A stretch of DNA of 51,963 nt from JABMOV01 sp964654545. GTDB lineage: Bacteria > Fidelibacterota > Marinisomatia > Marinisomatales > JABMOV01. A model generated the notes under the pieces. The model was not told the DNA's origin. It made no database searches and worked only from the letters and a program-made list of their open reading frames with translations. The stretch covers positions 1 through 51,963 of the forward strand of contig CAZZIU010000019.1 in assembly GCA_964654545.1 (NCBI GenBank). Direction: 5' to 3'. Both the position numbers and the translations under genes were made by a program. Shown in pieces: positions 9,713 to 18,334 of this stretch. Numbering within the stretch: position 1 is the first letter of the stretch; every line of letters begins with the position of its first letter.

Positions 9713-10437
9713 TAGAACTAACAGAAGTAACAAAACATTTCGGAGCCTTGACTGCAGTCGACAACGTTTCTTTGTCCATTCAAGACGGTGAATTGTTCAG
9801 CTTTCTGGGCCCCAATGGTGCCGGAAAGACGACTACCATAAAAATTCTAACCGGATTGATGTCGCCGGACAAAGGCACCATTTTGTTGAACACCGTAGAT
9901 ATACAGAAAAACCCTGTGACGGCAAAGCGACTTGTGGGGTACGTTCCAGATGCCCCTTTCCTGTACAACAAGCTCACAGGGTTGGAGTTCTTATCAATTG
10001 TTGGCAATCTATATGAAATGCCTGCCGGCGAAGTATCAAAACAGATTGCATTGTACCGTCAGCAATTAGAGATGGACAATTGGTTTGAGGAGCAAATCGA
10101 AGGTTATTCCCGCGGTATGAAACAGCGCGTTGCCTTTGCAGCAGCCATGTTGCCCGAACCGGAAATATTGATAATTGATGAACCAATGGTTGGGCTGGAT
10201 CCTCGAACTGCAAAAACGATGAAGCTGCTCATGCGTGAAAAAGCCAATAATGGAACGACGGTTTTTTTGTCAACCCACAATCTGGGCGTCGCGGAAGAGC
10301 TGTCCGATAGAATTGGTATCATTAATAAGGGCAAAGTACTTGCTGTGGGAACGATGGCTGAGCTTAGACGCGCTTCAACGTCTTCCCTGGAAGAAATCTT
10401 CATTCAGCTGGTGGACGAATCCTCCTCCGGCCAATGA
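9709..10437 (+). CDS. ABC transporter ATP-binding protein
   Basis: A 242-residue cytoplasmic ATPase with all the usual motifs: Walker A GPNGAGKTT (about 34-42), a signature of the form YSRGMKQR in place of LSGGQ, Walker B ILIIDEP followed by the D-loop GLD, and the switch His in STHN. The RG-for-GG signature and overall sequence are typical of exporter-type ATPases that pair with ABC-2-like permeases. It overlaps both neighbours by four bases, so it is translationally coupled to the transglutaminase-like protein and to the permease, its obvious partner. The substrate is not predictable. Confidence 0.93.
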   Translation: MIELTEVTKHFGALTAVDNVSLSIQDGELFSFLGPNGAGKTTTIKILTGLMSPDKGTILLNTVDIQKNPVTAKRLVGYVPDAPFLYNKLTGLEFLSIVGNLYEMPAGEVSKQIALYRQQLEMDNWFEEQIEGYSRGMKQRVAFAAAMLPEPEILIIDEPMVGLDPRTAKTMKLLMREKANNGTTVFLSTHNLGVAEELSDRIGIINKGKVLAVGTMAELRRASTSSLEEIFIQLVDESSSGQ

Positions 10438-12107
10438 ATTTTTACACCCAGTTTATAACCATTCGATTTCGCTCTTTTTTGCGCAATATCTCTGCCGGCG
10501 TTCGGAAACGTTGGCTCGAAACGCTGGTTCCGCTGGCTATAATTACAGGACTTCTGGTCGGTGGGTATAAATTGCTTTATCTTGGTGCAAATTTTCTCAT
10601 AAGACAGGGTGAAATCGGTATCCTTTTGCTGGATCGCTTTTTCTATCTTGGCTGGTCCATTATCTTCTATTTACTCATTTTATCCAATATTCTCACCGCC
10701 ATGAGCACCTTGTATCGCTCACCGGAAGTTTCTTTTCTTATGACCAAACCTGTTTCGTATCGCCAATTGTTCAATGCAAAACTATTTGAAAATTTGTTGT
10801 ACAGCTCCTGGGCCATTCTAATGCTGGGGATTCCCCTAAGCCTGGCCTATGGTCAGGTAAAATCGTTGTCTTTCTACAAAATCGCTCTTTTTCTGCCGTT
10901 GGGTTTGCTGCCCTTTTTGTTGATTGCCGCTGCAATGGGTATGTCCCTGATCATGGTAATCGTTAAACTCTCAAAATATTTTAGGATGCGATCCATTTTC
11001 ATTGCCCTGGGCGTAATCTTCGCTGGTTTGTTCTTTGTGTACTTTCGCTTCAGCCAGCAGGACACCATTCTGGTCGGCGTACCGGGAAATTTCCGCGCTA
11101 TCAGTCGCTACATGGGGAATCTTGCTTCAAACCCCTTTCCCTTTATACCGTCATACTGGCTAAGTGAAATGATTATTGACCTTAGTCAAAAAGACTGGAA
11201 CAGCCTGCTGTATTTTTCTGCTCTCATGGTTACTTCCGGTCTGGTCTTTTTTGAAATTTCAGGATGGGTTGCCAGCCGCTGGTTCTATCCCTCCTTTCAA
11301 GTAATGGAAGGTGTCAATTCCCGGCGCAAGAGGCTCTCTTTTCGTTCAATTTCGCAACACCGGTTTTTTTCTTTTTTACCTTCACAATACCGGGCATTAG
11401 TTATTAAAGATATCCTACAGTTTGTACGTACTCCTCAACAGTGGATTCAGTTTTTGATGTTTGGGTTTTTTATTGCAATCTATTTGATCAATCTCTCGCG
11501 GGCAAATATACGGATTGCCCATTTGGATCCCTTTTGGCAAACCTTGATTTATTTGTTTAACTTCGGTTTTTCCGGGTTTACGCTGGCCGCTCTTACTTCC
11601 CGTTTTGTGTACCCATTAATTAGTCTCGAAGGTCACGGATTGTGGATCCTGCTTTCATCGCCTATGAAACTGGCAAAACTGTTTCAGGTCAAATTCTGGA
11701 TGTCCTTTTTTATCTTTTTTACCCTGGCCGAAATTGTCGCACTGGTAGGTAATTATTATCTTGGTCAGGATCCGACGATGACAACGATTTCTACTCTTTT
11801 TTTACTTGTAATGAGTCTTGGGCTGGTTAGTCTCTCTCTGGGGTTGGGCGCTGTTTTTCCTCAGTTTGACGAGCCAAATCCCATGCGCATCACGTCCGGG
11901 GCCGGAGGAATTATTACTGTCCTTGCAAGTTTGGTGTATGTGGCGATAATGGTTGGTACGATGGTTTATGTGTATCAGATATGGCAAGCAGATCGCTGGT
12001 CTGGGTTGCTGGCCATAATTTTATGTGCAATCCTTATTCTTAATGTTATTGTCATATCCGTGCCCCTGTGGTGGGGGAAGCGCATCCTGCTTAAAACCAG
12101 TTTGTAG
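10434..12107 (+). CDS. ABC exporter membrane subunit
   Basis: A 557-residue polytopic membrane protein with roughly 10-12 hydrophobic segments in two halves, separated by a hydrophilic stretch near residues 285-320. It has no nucleotide-binding motifs. Its ATG overlaps the end of the ATPase gene, which marks it as the permease of that transporter. It resembles large putative ABC exporter permeases with one long chain rather than classic 250-residue ABC-2 subunits. Cargo is unknown; coupling to a transglutaminase-like protein suggests a peptide or envelope component. Confidence 0.8.
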   Translation: MNFYTQFITIRFRSFLRNISAGVRKRWLETLVPLAIITGLLVGGYKLLYLGANFLIRQGEIGILLLDRFFYLGWSIIFYLLILSNILTAMSTLYRSPEVSFLMTKPVSYRQLFNAKLFENLLYSSWAILMLGIPLSLAYGQVKSLSFYKIALFLPLGLLPFLLIAAAMGMSLIMVIVKLSKYFRMRSIFIALGVIFAGLFFVYFRFSQQDTILVGVPGNFRAISRYMGNLASNPFPFIPSYWLSEMIIDLSQKDWNSLLYFSALMVTSGLVFFEISGWVASRWFYPSFQVMEGVNSRRKRLSFRSISQHRFFSFLPSQYRALVIKDILQFVRTPQQWIQFLMFGFFIAIYLINLSRANIRIAHLDPFWQTLIYLFNFGFSGFTLAALTSRFVYPLISLEGHGLWILLSSPMKLAKLFQVKFWMSFFIFFTLAEIVALVGNYYLGQDPTMTTISTLFLLVMSLGLVSLSLGLGAVFPQFDEPNPMRITSGAGGIITVLASLVYVAIMVGTMVYVYQIWQADRWSGLLAIILCAILILNVIVISVPLWWGKRILLKTSL

Positions 12108-12194
12108 TTCGTGTAACCTATTTCGTCCACAACCGTCCAAGAACTGTCGTTTAGAAGACACTTTTCATAATTATAACATTGAAACGAGGGAAAC

Positions 12195-12407
12195 ATGACA
12201 TGCAACATGGGTAAAACCGATCGCATGATAAGACTTTGGCTGGGAATTATAATCCTGGCAATTCATTATGTAATCTATTTTTCAACCGGGATGTATTTTG
12301 TCTGGGCAAACTTGGCCTGGCTACTCATAATAACCGGATTATTCAAATGGTGTCCATTTTATGTGCCTCTAAAGATCAGTACGGCGGACAAAAACAAGGA
12401 TTCATAA
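12195..12407 (+). CDS. Small DUF2892 (YgaP-type) membrane protein
   Basis: A 70-residue protein with the DUF2892 pattern: MTCNMGKTDRMIR at the N terminus, two adjacent membrane helices (about 14-30 and 35-52) and KWCPFY at the membrane exit. Conserved cysteines at both ends are typical of the family, whose best-known relative is the membrane part of the E. coli rhodanese YgaP. No rhodanese domain is attached. GAGGG lies just before the ATG. It sits 87 bases after the permease gene and may be a separate unit. Function unknown. Confidence 0.85.
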   Translation: MTCNMGKTDRMIRLWLGIIILAIHYVIYFSTGMYFVWANLAWLLIITGLFKWCPFYVPLKISTADKNKDS

Positions 12408-12415
12408 GAATCAAG

Positions 12416-12437
12416 ACCCCGCAAAAGCGGGATTTTG
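12416..12437 (+). terminator. Intrinsic terminator after the DUF2892 gene
   Basis: Stem CCCGC/GCGGG with an AAAA loop, followed by ATTTTG on the plus strand. It lies between two convergent genes (stops at 12407 and 12444). On the minus strand the T tract is poor, so it serves mainly the plus-strand gene. Confidence 0.6.
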
Positions 12438-12443
12438 TACATG

Positions 12444-15173
12444 TTATTTCTGTTTATTCGTCCAACCTAGAAGGGTGGGTATAACAACTACCGTTGCCAG
12501 GAAACAGGTACCAACACCTATAAACAATGCGGTTCCCATTGACCCCATCCCACGATAGGTTGCGAAGTTCAATGATCCAAAACCGATCATGGTCGTCAGG
12601 GATGTTAGCAAAATAGCCCTACCGGTTGATGAAAACACTGTTTGGTGCTGTATTAATCCCTCAACGTTATAACGATGTATGATATGCACACCATCGTCGA
12701 TTCCAATACCAATAATGAGGGGCAACGCCATGACATTCAGCATGGTTAATTGCAGTCCAGACAGCTCCATAACACCCACCATCCAAATCATGCCGATCAG
12801 CAGCGGTATTATTGCCAGCAATGCCCGTTTGCTGCTGCGGAAGTCAATGAACAGGAGCAAGAATATTACAAAAATAGCCAGCGTCGATGATTTTTTACCA
12901 TCGCTGGCGATGTAGTTCATTAGGCGGCGAAAAACTGGCGGTAATCCTGTGGCACGCGGAGATAAGGACTCCAGTTCATCAGAAAATCGATCGAGAAACT
13001 CCAAATCCCAAACGTTATCCTTTGGGAAAACAGTAATGAGATAATTATCGCCTGATGCGCCCACATATTGCGTGCGTATTGAGGAGGGCAGGGATTCAAT
13101 GGTTAACGGTTCTGAATTAGCCATGGTCAACACTTTTGATTTAAAAGCTGTCGCGAAATCATTTTGAAATTGACCAAGATTTTCTTTTTCTTCGTCAGAG
13201 AGCTCCTCCATCATTTCCCTTAATTGTGAAAGTGTACCGATCCCAATATTGCTCATTTTTCCTTTCAGCTCATCCTGCATGGAAAGGATGGTTTCATCCT
13301 CTTCTTCCGGAACCACCCCAACCAGTAACCCCGTCTTCAAATACACTTTATCCTGACCGCTTATTACGGCCATGTCCTGAATTTCCATCACATTCAATTC
13401 TAATCTGCCGATTTCCCCTATAAGTTTATCCATATCCGATTGGGATAGTGCTGGCTGTACTGTTTCAGATACCATTGCGCTGTGTATTCTTTGTATTTCA
13501 ACAGCACGTTTTTCCTGTTCGGCCTGCGGAGGGAGAAAATCCGAAATAGATTGTACCATACCGCTGGTTGTCATGTCCTTCGCTTTTTGGGTTAATTCCT
13601 CAGCGGTTGTCAGGTCGTTGGCAGTGACATAGGCATAATCAGAGCTTAGATCAAATTTCTCAATCATCTGGTCCTGCAATTCGACACTCTCCAGGCCAAT
13701 TGGTTCCATGTTCAGATAATTGTAATCCATGGTGATCTGGCCTGAGCGATATCCAAGAACGGCTGTAATAACAAGACCGATTATCAATCCTATGCCCCAG
13801 CGCTGGGACAATACGTTGGCTATGTGACCCAGGCTGGTATAGGAAATATCCTTTGTCTTCGGTTCCTTTTTACGAACTTTTCCCCAGAGCCTGTCTCGCA
13901 AGACAAGAAACGTTGGCAACGTGAGAATGGATGCGATCATGGTCATGATTATCCCAACGCCCAACGTCAATCCGAATTCTTTCATGCCCGCATTGCTGGA
14001 TATGAGCATGGTAAGGAAGGCTGCAGCTGTGGTGAGTCCGCCGGTCACGATTCCCTGCCCTGTGGTACCCAAAGTATATCGTAGCGTTGCAGATATATTC
14101 TCTCCCTTTTGCCGCATCTCCGTATACGCGGAAATGATATGAATGGAAAAATCTATTCCCAACCCTGCCAGCACGACGGCCATCATACTGGTCATCATAT
14201 TTAATTCGCCCACCAGTACCCAGGCAACACCCATTGCCCAAACGATTCCGATGATCAGGGAGATAACAGCCAGGAAGGGAGAAATAATCATCCTAAACGA
14301 AACCATAAATAAAATGAATATACCCACAATCGCAACCAGGGTAAAGGTCATGGAATCGTTGGAAACGGATACAAATTCATCTCTGGCAAGTGGAATTGTA
14401 CCGGTTAATCCCGCCTTCACATCAAAAGCTGAAGCCGTATCGTGCACAATTTTTTCAATCACATTGGTGGCCTCTACGTCCTTTACTGTATCCGTAAATG
14501 GAAATGTGGGGATCACCTGCATGATGAGCATTTCTCTGTCCCAACTTCTGTAATAAAGATCCCCCACCAGCACAGCCTCTGAAGCATCAGCGCCGGCGCT
14601 CTCCAGCTGTCCGCTTAAGGCGCCTTCGGTCACCTCCACAAAGGTCTGAATTCCGTCCATAAACCGCAATACATTCTGTTCCTGTTCCTGTCCTGATATT
14701 TTTTCGTCGCTCTGAATATATTCTTTCTCAAAACTGTCGTTCAGATTGTTTAAAAAGCCGGGCAGGTTTGGATTTGTGAATATTGCACCCATGTTCTTGA
14801 GGTCATTGGATTTCATGAGCATGAGAGCGTGATTGTCAAAATATTCCTTTGGAATCTGATAGTCTACCTTTTTGACAAATTCCGTACGGCCTTCAATTAT
14901 CGGTGCCACGGCGGCGGCAAACGCCACCAGTTTTTCCGGCTCTCCTTGCGCCACGACCATCATGGATGCTGATCCGGCATATTCATCCATAATCCGGTCA
15001 AACTCCTTCACCATGGGATCATCCTGGGGCATAAGGTTGGTAAAGTTTGGCGACAGTGTGAGATTCTCCGCCATTACACCAAAACCTACGGTGATGAGGA
15101 CTATGATCAACAACATCCACCATGGTGAATTGCTTGTAAAGTCTGCTATCTGTCGCAATATTTTTTGTCTCAT
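12444..15173 (-). CDS. RND/MMPL-family transporter
   Basis: A 909-residue inner-membrane transporter with the RND layout: one N-terminal helix (~17-36), a large periplasmic loop, a block of about five helices (~270-430), a second helix (~457-475) and periplasmic loop, and a final helix block (~735-905). Motifs such as GLGIDFSIHI and GIGIDDGVHI mark the proton-relay helices of MMPL-type exporters. Proton-driven members export lipids, including hopanoids (HpnN) and mycobacterial lipids. It is the last gene of a minus-strand operon, 9 bases after the reductase gene, behind an outer-membrane barrel and a LolA-like protein. This context favours lipid export over drug efflux. Confidence 0.88.
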   Translation of the reverse strand: MRQKILRQIADFTSNSPWWMLLIIVLITVGFGVMAENLTLSPNFTNLMPQDDPMVKEFDRIMDEYAGSASMMVVAQGEPEKLVAFAAAVAPIIEGRTEFVKKVDYQIPKEYFDNHALMLMKSNDLKNMGAIFTNPNLPGFLNNLNDSFEKEYIQSDEKISGQEQEQNVLRFMDGIQTFVEVTEGALSGQLESAGADASEAVLVGDLYYRSWDREMLIMQVIPTFPFTDTVKDVEATNVIEKIVHDTASAFDVKAGLTGTIPLARDEFVSVSNDSMTFTLVAIVGIFILFMVSFRMIISPFLAVISLIIGIVWAMGVAWVLVGELNMMTSMMAVVLAGLGIDFSIHIISAYTEMRQKGENISATLRYTLGTTGQGIVTGGLTTAAAFLTMLISSNAGMKEFGLTLGVGIIMTMIASILTLPTFLVLRDRLWGKVRKKEPKTKDISYTSLGHIANVLSQRWGIGLIIGLVITAVLGYRSGQITMDYNYLNMEPIGLESVELQDQMIEKFDLSSDYAYVTANDLTTAEELTQKAKDMTTSGMVQSISDFLPPQAEQEKRAVEIQRIHSAMVSETVQPALSQSDMDKLIGEIGRLELNVMEIQDMAVISGQDKVYLKTGLLVGVVPEEEDETILSMQDELKGKMSNIGIGTLSQLREMMEELSDEEKENLGQFQNDFATAFKSKVLTMANSEPLTIESLPSSIRTQYVGASGDNYLITVFPKDNVWDLEFLDRFSDELESLSPRATGLPPVFRRLMNYIASDGKKSSTLAIFVIFLLLFIDFRSSKRALLAIIPLLIGMIWMVGVMELSGLQLTMLNVMALPLIIGIGIDDGVHIIHRYNVEGLIQHQTVFSSTGRAILLTSLTTMIGFGSLNFATYRGMGSMGTALFIGVGTCFLATVVVIPTLLGWTNKQK

Positions 15174-15182
15174 TATAAACCT

Positions 15183-16307
15183 TTATTGTGCTTCGTTTGT
15201 CTGTTGGATTCCTAGCGCTTCGAGGCGTGGGAAGAAAATATTTGTATCCACAAAATGTCCCATTAAATGGAGACCGGGTTTTCGGTTATTGGGGTTTATC
15301 CATTGTTCAATTGCTGCCGCTACCGGTATGGCAGTAAACCAATATCCATTCTCATGGCTAATCTGTAGTTTTAGTTTTTGCGTATGGCCGTCAAGCATTC
15401 CCTCGGCTTCAAGCATCAGCAGGGTATAAAACGGAGGTTTGGAAACGGCGGCCAAACGGTGAAAGAAAAATTGGGCAAGTCGCTCGTGGTTTTTCGTCGG
15501 CAAAAGCGTTAAGCCAAGCAAAACCAGGGGGAAAATAAAATAATCTATAAACCAGTGAAATCCGGCAATAAAGAAACCCGTCTCCTCTAGTGATTCTATC
15601 ATGTTTGGGAGCGCTTTCATCTCCTGGAAAAACATGGGTGAAAACCAAAATGATCCTTTGTTGTTAAGAAGTGTGTTGCGGGTAAATCCCTTCATAGATA
15701 TGACCGACCCACGCTTCCATTTTTTATTGCGGTAAAAGGACAAATCCATGGATCGTAATTCGTCTAAGAATTCGGTAACAGTTGAATCATTTATGTCTAA
15801 CGCTCCCCAATTTTCACGGATTACTCCGTAAATATTTGCTTTGGTTAGCGTATCCATTTGGGTAGCTGCCCAGCGAACCAGGGCAGATGGAATCCCTGGA
15901 TGAAACCCGGCTTCTGTAATAAAACAACGACCGGCTATTTTAATCTCATTTTTGATTCCGTGAAGTTTTTCAAATTTTTCCTGAGAATATATCACATCCA
16001 GCATATCGGTCTTGGTTTCAATGGCCAGCTTAGCCAGATTTTGGATCTCTCCGGTGACCGCAGCTGTCACGACCACCAGATCGTGATCCATAAAAATTGG
16101 TTTCAGTGTGTCCTGGTCGTGCACATCCACAGACACAATGTGAAGCCGGTCTTTGTTTTCCTTTGTAATCAGGCTATCGCGAACTTCTTCCAGCTTGATT
16201 AAACTACGGCTTCCTAACGTGAGCAGTACGTCAGAATTCTTCACCAGCAATTCTGCCAACTTGCTGCCCGTATTCCCGGTACCTCCCAGTATGAATATGG
16301 AAACCAT
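15183..16307 (-). CDS. Saccharopine dehydrogenase-like NAD(P)-dependent oxidoreductase
   Basis: A 374-residue protein starting with a Rossmann nucleotide-binding motif (GGTGNTGSKL, residues 8-17), as in the saccharopine dehydrogenase NADP-binding family. Members outside lysine metabolism include mycobacterial trans-acting enoyl reductases that act on lipids. A hydrophobic segment (~245-265, FIFPLVLLGLTLL) suggests membrane association, also seen in that lipid-linked group. No lysine-pathway gene is nearby. It sits 3 bases after the barrel gene and 9 before the RND transporter. It probably modifies the transported lipid, but this rests on context. Confidence 0.75.
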   Translation of the reverse strand: MVSIFILGGTGNTGSKLAELLVKNSDVLLTLGSRSLIKLEEVRDSLITKENKDRLHIVSVDVHDQDTLKPIFMDHDLVVVTAAVTGEIQNLAKLAIETKTDMLDVIYSQEKFEKLHGIKNEIKIAGRCFITEAGFHPGIPSALVRWAATQMDTLTKANIYGVIRENWGALDINDSTVTEFLDELRSMDLSFYRNKKWKRGSVISMKGFTRNTLLNNKGSFWFSPMFFQEMKALPNMIESLEETGFFIAGFHWFIDYFIFPLVLLGLTLLPTKNHERLAQFFFHRLAAVSKPPFYTLLMLEAEGMLDGHTQKLKLQISHENGYWFTAIPVAAAIEQWINPNNRKPGLHLMGHFVDTNIFFPRLEALGIQQTNEAQ

Positions 16308-16310
16308 GAA

Positions 16311-17501
16311 TTAGAAATACGTCCTTAGACGAAGACGCCAACCATCGCCCTGGTAGCCATATTCCGAATCGGATTTTCCACTGGCAAAGGAATACCAAAA
16401 AGATAGCGTACCGTTTTCAAATAAACTCCATTCCAGCTGAGGGCTGATCATGGCGCTATTGTCATCCAGATTGGTCAGGACAAAAATACCAAGGTTTACA
16501 AAATCACTTATTGGGTAAAGAGAGTATAAGAAATCATAATGCTGCATGAGGCTGTGGGTACCGCCGTCAAAATAATTCATGTAATCAAAAAAACTCAGGT
16601 TTTTTTCTGCTGCTCCCTGTTCATTAACAAAATATTCAGTCAGGATGTACCAGCCATTTGTAAATGTATAATCCGCGCCGACCACAACTTCCCAAAATGC
16701 TTTTTTGTCAAAAGCAGATTGCTGTTTATGCCAGGCCTCAGCCCAGATTCCGGCGCCTAACAATTGTCCCACGGTTGATCCTCCATAGGATTGGTATTTT
16801 GTAGTGGTTTCCGGTTGTCCAGCATAAACTACATAATTCCACCAGCGATACGGTGCACTATATTCTGCCCAGTTTAGAGTAAAATCGAAGCTTCCCAATC
16901 CCGATTTAATTTGCAAATATTTGGTCGCCGATTCCCAATCTTCAGCCGGAGTTACTATCAGCGAAACACCTCCGCGGGACGTAATTGGGGCGTCGAGCCG
17001 AAGGGACTGAATGCCCGTATTATCATAGGTTGGGTCCACCGGATCTTTTTGATTAAAGACGTCCACAGGATTCCAGGCATAACCAGTGCCCAGGGAGAGG
17101 GGTTGTTTTCCAAGGGTCATATCCAGGTTGTTAAAGCTTGCGCGTAAATAGGCGTTGTCCAGATACAATGTATCATTATAGACAAAGGGAAGTTCGGTTT
17201 TCCAGAGCGAATCCGGTAGATAGTCCGGCTGGTAGATCGGTTGCCAGATTTCCTTTGGCAGAAAATCCAGCAGGTTCCATTCTCTACGTCCCACATACTG
17301 TTGAATATTGATATTTGCAGCCACCAGCACGCTTGTCGCGGGTCGTGTTTCCATGTCCAGGCGGGTTTTTAGATACCCAAAATTGTAGTTTTCATCTCCA
17401 AAAGAATAGTGATCCAGCTCTGACTCCAAGTAACCAAACCAATCCACCTGAGCCGAGAGTGGAACTATTGCAAGTCCAATAATCAGTATACACTTTTTCA
17501 T
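16311..17501 (-). CDS. Outer-membrane beta-barrel protein of the RND/LolA-like operon
   Basis: A 396-residue protein with a signal peptide (1-17, ending PLSAQ) followed by alternating amphipathic strands and a C-terminal aromatic residue (RLRTYF), as in outer-membrane barrels. The segment GKQPLSLGTGYAWNPVDVF (about 131-149) followed by DPVDPTYD is a hallmark of barrels that accompany LolA-like proteins and MMPL transporters, similar to the DUF1302 group. Its ATG overlaps the stop of the LolA-like gene (ATGA). It may be the outer-membrane end of a lipid-transport path. The barrel is clear; the function is inferred from neighbours. Confidence 0.75.
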   Translation of the reverse strand: MKKCILIIGLAIVPLSAQVDWFGYLESELDHYSFGDENYNFGYLKTRLDMETRPATSVLVAANINIQQYVGRREWNLLDFLPKEIWQPIYQPDYLPDSLWKTELPFVYNDTLYLDNAYLRASFNNLDMTLGKQPLSLGTGYAWNPVDVFNQKDPVDPTYDNTGIQSLRLDAPITSRGGVSLIVTPAEDWESATKYLQIKSGLGSFDFTLNWAEYSAPYRWWNYVVYAGQPETTTKYQSYGGSTVGQLLGAGIWAEAWHKQQSAFDKKAFWEVVVGADYTFTNGWYILTEYFVNEQGAAEKNLSFFDYMNYFDGGTHSLMQHYDFLYSLYPISDFVNLGIFVLTNLDDNSAMISPQLEWSLFENGTLSFWYSFASGKSDSEYGYQGDGWRLRLRTYF

Positions 17502-18070
17502 TTTTTTAGATTCCTTTCACTGAAGAAATCCTTTTCCGGTTTCCAATTGTAATCCATCTCAATGACCTTCATCACGGTTTCTGAATATTCCAGGTCATTT
17601 TGCATACTCATTGTTGTTGCTGTGGGAATTCCATCAATATTCTCTATGTTCTCAAATGTCATTGTTTTTTCATGGCGCCCTTCACGATTGAAATAGTACA
17701 TAAGCAGCGGGGAGTAGTCAGATTGGCGTACAAAAAGTATTATTATAGGATAGTCGGTATCGTTGGTCGCGGTTTCATCTGCTCTAATTTTCCAGCATTT
17801 GTCACCGTTTAAGATCGTATCGCCGCCAATGGCTGTTGTGTAGTCAGTTCTCCACATATCATTGGAAGAAAAATCGCCAAAATTGAAATCACTGCCCTGC
17901 ACTTTCTGGTTTTTTGAGGAAGATGCCAGTTTTCTAACGCGACGCGTTCTAGGAAAATAGGTCCAAATGTCTTCGGCGTCATTAAGCATTAAAAAGGATT
18001 GACCCCTCACGCTGGTAGGTTTGCTGTAGCGCATGAATACACTGCTTCCTGAATCAGCGGTGAACATTTC
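17498..18070 (-). CDS. LolA-like outer-membrane lipoprotein-sorting protein, 5' end lost in gap
   Basis: The C-terminal ~190 residues of a periplasmic lipid-carrier-type protein (LolA_like, PF17131). Family-typical segments are visible: DIWTYFPRTRRVRKLASS, then GSDFNFGDF, and later a KIRADE-like strand. Such proteins are usually about 250 residues, so ~60-70 residues with the signal peptide are missing in the 18071-18170 gap. The end overlaps the barrel gene, placing it first in the operon barrel/reductase/RND. LolA-fold proteins carry lipid moieties across the periplasm, which suits a lipid-export system. Reading through the gap as one longer gene is not justified. Confidence 0.85.
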   Translation of the reverse strand, partial: EMFTADSGSSVFMRYSKPTSVRGQSFLMLNDAEDIWTYFPRTRRVRKLASSSKNQKVQGSDFNFGDFSSNDMWRTDYTTAIGGDTILNGDKCWKIRADETATNDTDYPIIILFVRQSDYSPLLMYYFNREGRHEKTMTFENIENIDGIPTATTMSMQNDLEYSETVMKVIEMDYNWKPEKDFFSERNLKK

Positions 18071-18170
18071 NNNNNNNNNNNNNNNNNNNNNNNNNNNNNN
18101 NNNNNNNNNNNNNNNNNNNNNNNNNNNNNNNNNNNNNNNNNNNNNNNNNNNNNNNNNNNNNNNNNNNNNN
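18071..18170. other. Assembly gap (100 N) upstream of the LolA-like gene
   Basis: Exactly 100 N, of unknown true length. The left side is inside the LolA-like gene. The right side starts inside a sequence nearly identical to the 3' end of the barrel gene at 25766-26554. A repeated sequence is a common reason for a contig to end, so this join deserves care. Confidence 0.97.
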
Positions 18171-18296
18171 CCCCCACTGAAAACCAAATAAAGTTACCTT
18201 ATGGGCAACAACGATATGTTGACAAATCCTGCCATAGAGCCCAATGAAGTTTGTACGCCTGCAGGGAAGGCAACCATTAGTTCTTGATAATACCAA
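18171..18296 (-). pseudogene. 3' remnant of a paralogue of the barrel gene at 25766-26554
   Basis: Read on the minus strand, the ~46 bases next to the gap match the final codons of the intact gene at 25766-26554 almost base for base (both end LF-x-FQWG). One base is missing near 18200, which shifts the frame and creates a stop. Upstream of the shift a reading frame of about 40 codons continues (YYQELMVAFPAG, then SLLPI) until a stop near 18312. The rest of the gene is absent because the second TonB cassette begins at 18335. The missing base may be real decay or a contig-end error. The stop codon lies in the gap. Confidence 0.6.
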
Positions 18297-18310
18297 TTAT
18301 TGACTATATT
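18284..18310 (+). promoter_or_regulatory. Possible promoter of cassette 2
   Basis: TTGATA (18284-18289) and TATATT (18305-18310) are 15 bases apart, shorter than the ideal 17, and lie 25 bases upstream of the receptor ATG. It is the best candidate in the short space between the remnant gene and the receptor. GGAGAGAG at 18323-18330 is a strong ribosome site. Confidence 0.3.
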
Positions 18311-18334
18311 TTACTTCGTCATTGGAGAGAGATC

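Noticed and set aside
17498..18187. A 229-residue protein reading through the 18071-18170 gap
   Set aside because: The N-run length is arbitrary. The right-hand part belongs to the 3' end of a different gene family, so the joined frame is an artefact.
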